DNA of 64,000 nucleotides from Massilia rubra (GTDB lineage Bacteria > Pseudomonadota > Gammaproteobacteria > Burkholderiales > Burkholderiaceae_D). The notes under the pieces were generated by a model, which saw nothing but the letters and a program-made list of their open reading frames with translations, was not told where the DNA came from and ran no database searches. Below, one piece after another: positions 62,110 to 64,000 of the stretch. Both the position numbers and the translations under genes were made by a program. Location: the NCBI RefSeq assembly GCF_011682065.1, contig NZ_VUYU01000011.1:124001-188000 (forward strand), given 5' to 3'. The number at the start of each line of letters is the position of its first letter. The stretch's first letter is position 1.

Positions 62110-64000
62110 ATGACATTATTGAAACAGCGCCGCTTCGCCGCCGCCCTCGCGCTCGCCTGCACCGCCTTTGCCGCCCACGCCGAAGCCCCGTACGCCTTCG
62201 CCACCACGCCGGGCAAGCTGCCCAAGGATATCGTGCCGGTGCAGTACGCCGCCCACCTGATCCCCGACCTGGCCGCCAACACCTTCCTCGGCTCCCAGAC
62301 GGTCGAAATCGAAGTCCTCAAGACCACCTCGCGCATCATGCTCAACGCGGTCGACATCGAGATCGACGCCGCCAGCCTGTCCGGCAAAAACATCGGCGCG
62401 CTCAAACTGACGCCGGTCGTCGACAAGGAACAGGAAACGCTCAGCTTCGCGCTCGCGCAGCCGCTTGCGCCGGGCCGCTACAACCTGGCGCTCAAATTCC
62501 ATGGCCTGATCAACCGCGAAGCGCGCGGCATGTTCCACATGAAGTACAAGGCCGGCAGCGCCGCCCGCACCATGATCGCCACCAACATGGAGCCGACCGA
62601 CACGCGCCGCCTGCTGCCGACCTGGGACGAACCGGCCTTCCGCGCCGCCTTCAAGCTCACCGTCGACCTGCCGGCCAGCTTCAAGGCTTACTCGAACACC
62701 CCGCTCGAGCGCCAGGAAAAGCTCGATGGCGGCCTGCAGCGCTTCCATTTCGGCGTCACCCCCAAGATGCCGAGCTACCTGTTGGTGCTGGTCGCGGGCC
62801 AGCTGGAACGGGTCAGCGCAAAGCAGGACGGGGTGGAGATCGGCATCGTCACCACCGAAGGCAAGCTGCCCTCGGCCGCCTACGCGCTGGGCGCCACCAA
62901 GGACCTGCTGCGCTACTACAACAACTACTTCGGCGTCCCTTACCCGCTGGCGAAACTGGACCAGATCGCGATCCCCGGCGGCTTTAACGGCGCCATGGAA
63001 AACTGGGGCGGCATCGTCTACAACGAATCGACCCTGCTGGTCGACCCGCAAAAGAGTCCCGACAGCGTGCGCCAGACCTCGTTCGGCATCAATGCCCACG
63101 AAGTGGCGCACCAGTGGTTCGGCAACCTGGTGACCATGGGCTGGTGGGACAACCTGTGGCTCAACGAAGGCTTCGCCTCGTGGATGGCGAGCAAGGCCAC
63201 CGACCATTTCCATCCCGAGTGGCGCGTGCAGCTGGGCGCCCTGGCCGAGCGCGAAAGCGTCATGAACCTCGACGCGCGCAAAACCACGCACCCGATCCAG
63301 ACCCCGGTGCTGACCGAAGCGCAGGCCGCCGACGCCTTCGACGCCATCACCTACGCCAAGGGCCAGGCCTTCCTGCGCATGCTCGAAGCCTACCTGGGCG
63401 AAGAGCCCTTCCGCAAGGGCATCCGCGCCTACATGGCCAAGCACCAGTACGGCAACACCACCACCGCCGACCTCTGGGCCGCGCTCGAAAAAGCCTCCGG
63501 CAAACCGGTCGAAAAGCTGGCCTCCGACTGGACCACCCAGCCCGGCTTCCCGCTGCTGAAGGTCGAGCAAAGCTGCGTCGACGGCAAACGCAAGGTGACG
63601 CTCTCGCAGGAACAGTTCCGCCTGGACGAACCGGCGCTTGAAAAACGCCTGTGGAATGTGCCGGTGCAAGTGGGCACCGTGGGCGGCAAGGCCAGTTACG
63701 CCTTGTTCTCGGGCGCCAGCACCACCATCACGCAGCCATCGTGCGACGGTACGCTGGTGATCGACCCGGCCAGCGTCGGCTACTTCCGCGTCCAGTACGA
63801 CCAGGCCGGCTTCGACGCGCTGGCGGGGCAGGCCGCCAAACTGCCCGACACCACCCGCCTCAAGCTGCTGGGCGACACCTGGAGCCTGGTCCAGGCCGAC
63901 CGCCTGCAGCTGGGCAGCTACATCAAACTGGCATCGGCCTACGCCGACGAACCGCGGCTGGCGGTATGGAACGCCATGCTCGAGAACCTCGCCACGCTCG
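62110..64000 (+). CDS. M1 family aminopeptidase, secreted (3' end outside window)
   Basis: The frame runs open from ATG 62110 past the window end; 630 residues are visible. A signal peptide (FAAALALACTAFAAHA) predicts export. The M1 motifs are complete: GAMENWGG (294-298 for GAMEN) and zinc site HEVAHQWFGN (His330, Glu331, His334), with the third ligand in LWLNEGFASW. The ERAP1/PepN-like C-terminal domain begins near the end of the window. It would remove N-terminal residues from peptides in the periplasm. The start has no strong ribosome site. Confidence 0.94.
   Translation, partial: MTLLKQRRFAAALALACTAFAAHAEAPYAFATTPGKLPKDIVPVQYAAHLIPDLAANTFLGSQTVEIEVLKTTSRIMLNAVDIEIDAASLSGKNIGALKLTPVVDKEQETLSFALAQPLAPGRYNLALKFHGLINREARGMFHMKYKAGSAARTMIATNMEPTDTRRLLPTWDEPAFRAAFKLTVDLPASFKAYSNTPLERQEKLDGGLQRFHFGVTPKMPSYLLVLVAGQLERVSAKQDGVEIGIVTTEGKLPSAAYALGATKDLLRYYNNYFGVPYPLAKLDQIAIPGGFNGAMENWGGIVYNESTLLVDPQKSPDSVRQTSFGINAHEVAHQWFGNLVTMGWWDNLWLNEGFASWMASKATDHFHPEWRVQLGALAERESVMNLDARKTTHPIQTPVLTEAQAADAFDAITYAKGQAFLRMLEAYLGEEPFRKGIRAYMAKHQYGNTTTADLWAALEKASGKPVEKLASDWTTQPGFPLLKVEQSCVDGKRKVTLSQEQFRLDEPALEKRLWNVPVQVGTVGGKASYALFSGASTTITQPSCDGTLVIDPASVGYFRVQYDQAGFDALAGQAAKLPDTTRLKLLGDTWSLVQADRLQLGSYIKLASAYADEPRLAVWNAMLENLATL

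Noticed and set aside
61818-62987. A 389-residue frame overlapping the aminopeptidase start
   Set aside because: It is Arg/Pro-rich and lies out of frame within the M1 aminopeptidase gene, whose motifs are intact.

Overview
This window looks like a chromosomal segment of a GC-rich betaproteobacterium. Protein content points to the Oxalobacteraceae (Massilia, Duganella or Janthinobacterium-like). This is inferred from family content and gene order (rpsP-rimM-trmD-rplS, a CobD/CbiB-like protein next to DUF3579, FimV-like and GspA/GspB proteins, TIGR01782-type TonB receptors, REP-like intergenic palindromes) and is not proven by any marker search. No tRNA, rRNA, CRISPR array, prophage or complete insertion sequence was seen. 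The window starts inside a ycaO gene and ends inside an M1 aminopeptidase gene.

Layout. 1-5.5 kb: the 3' end of ycaO, small hypotheticals, a divergent pair of DJ-1/PfpI-domain genes (one a GlxA-type regulator) and a glycerophosphodiesterase. 5.6-12.7 kb: alaS, tusA, then etfB-etfA and an acyl-CoA dehydrogenase, which form an electron-transfer/fatty-acid oxidation block. 12.8-16 kb: a glycine-zipper protein, a large lipoprotein with an HExxH motif and a TM2-type membrane protein. 16.2-19.1 kb: rpsP-rimM-trmD-rplS with a clear promoter and terminator, then a Nudix hydrolase. 19.3-25.2 kb: CobD/CbiB-like protein, DUF3579, CBS protein, M16 peptidase and an SDR enzyme. 25.4-29.3 kb: a GntR regulator divergent from a TonB-dependent receptor. 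29.5-32.5 kb: a SUKH-like protein, a RelE/ParE-type toxin-antitoxin pair and a secreted repeat protein.

32.6-41.8 kb is a tight nine-gene minus-strand operon for N-acetylglucosamine use: BadF-type kinase, GntR regulator, NagA, SIS-domain deaminase (NagB-II type), a complete binding-protein-dependent sugar ABC transporter and an AmpG-like MFS permease. It has a near-consensus sigma70 promoter (TTGACA-17-TATAGT) and GGTATT/AATACC operators. Related half sites precede the TonB receptor 15 kb away, so outer-membrane uptake, inner-membrane uptake and catabolism may be one GntR-controlled regulon.

42.2-50 kb holds small secreted proteins, a DUF2807 protein, a LysR regulator, GspA/GspB, MobB and a YjfB-like protein. 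50.2-52.2 kb is the most interesting locus: a DUF2282 (bufferin/BufA1-type) precursor peptide followed by one 556-residue protein that fuses the DUF692 (MNIO) modification enzyme to its usual DUF2063 partner. This would be a compact two-gene copper-linked RiPP system. After it come a hypothetical gene, an LRR-NTF2 immunity-like protein, an S4 protein, fumC, a FimV-like protein, a structured leader before a type Ic aspartate aminotransferase, fliT, an HDOD protein, a LysR/isochorismatase-hydrolase divergent pair, and the truncated aminopeptidase. REP-like palindromes follow alaS, the acyl-CoA dehydrogenase, the CobD-like gene and the SDR gene.
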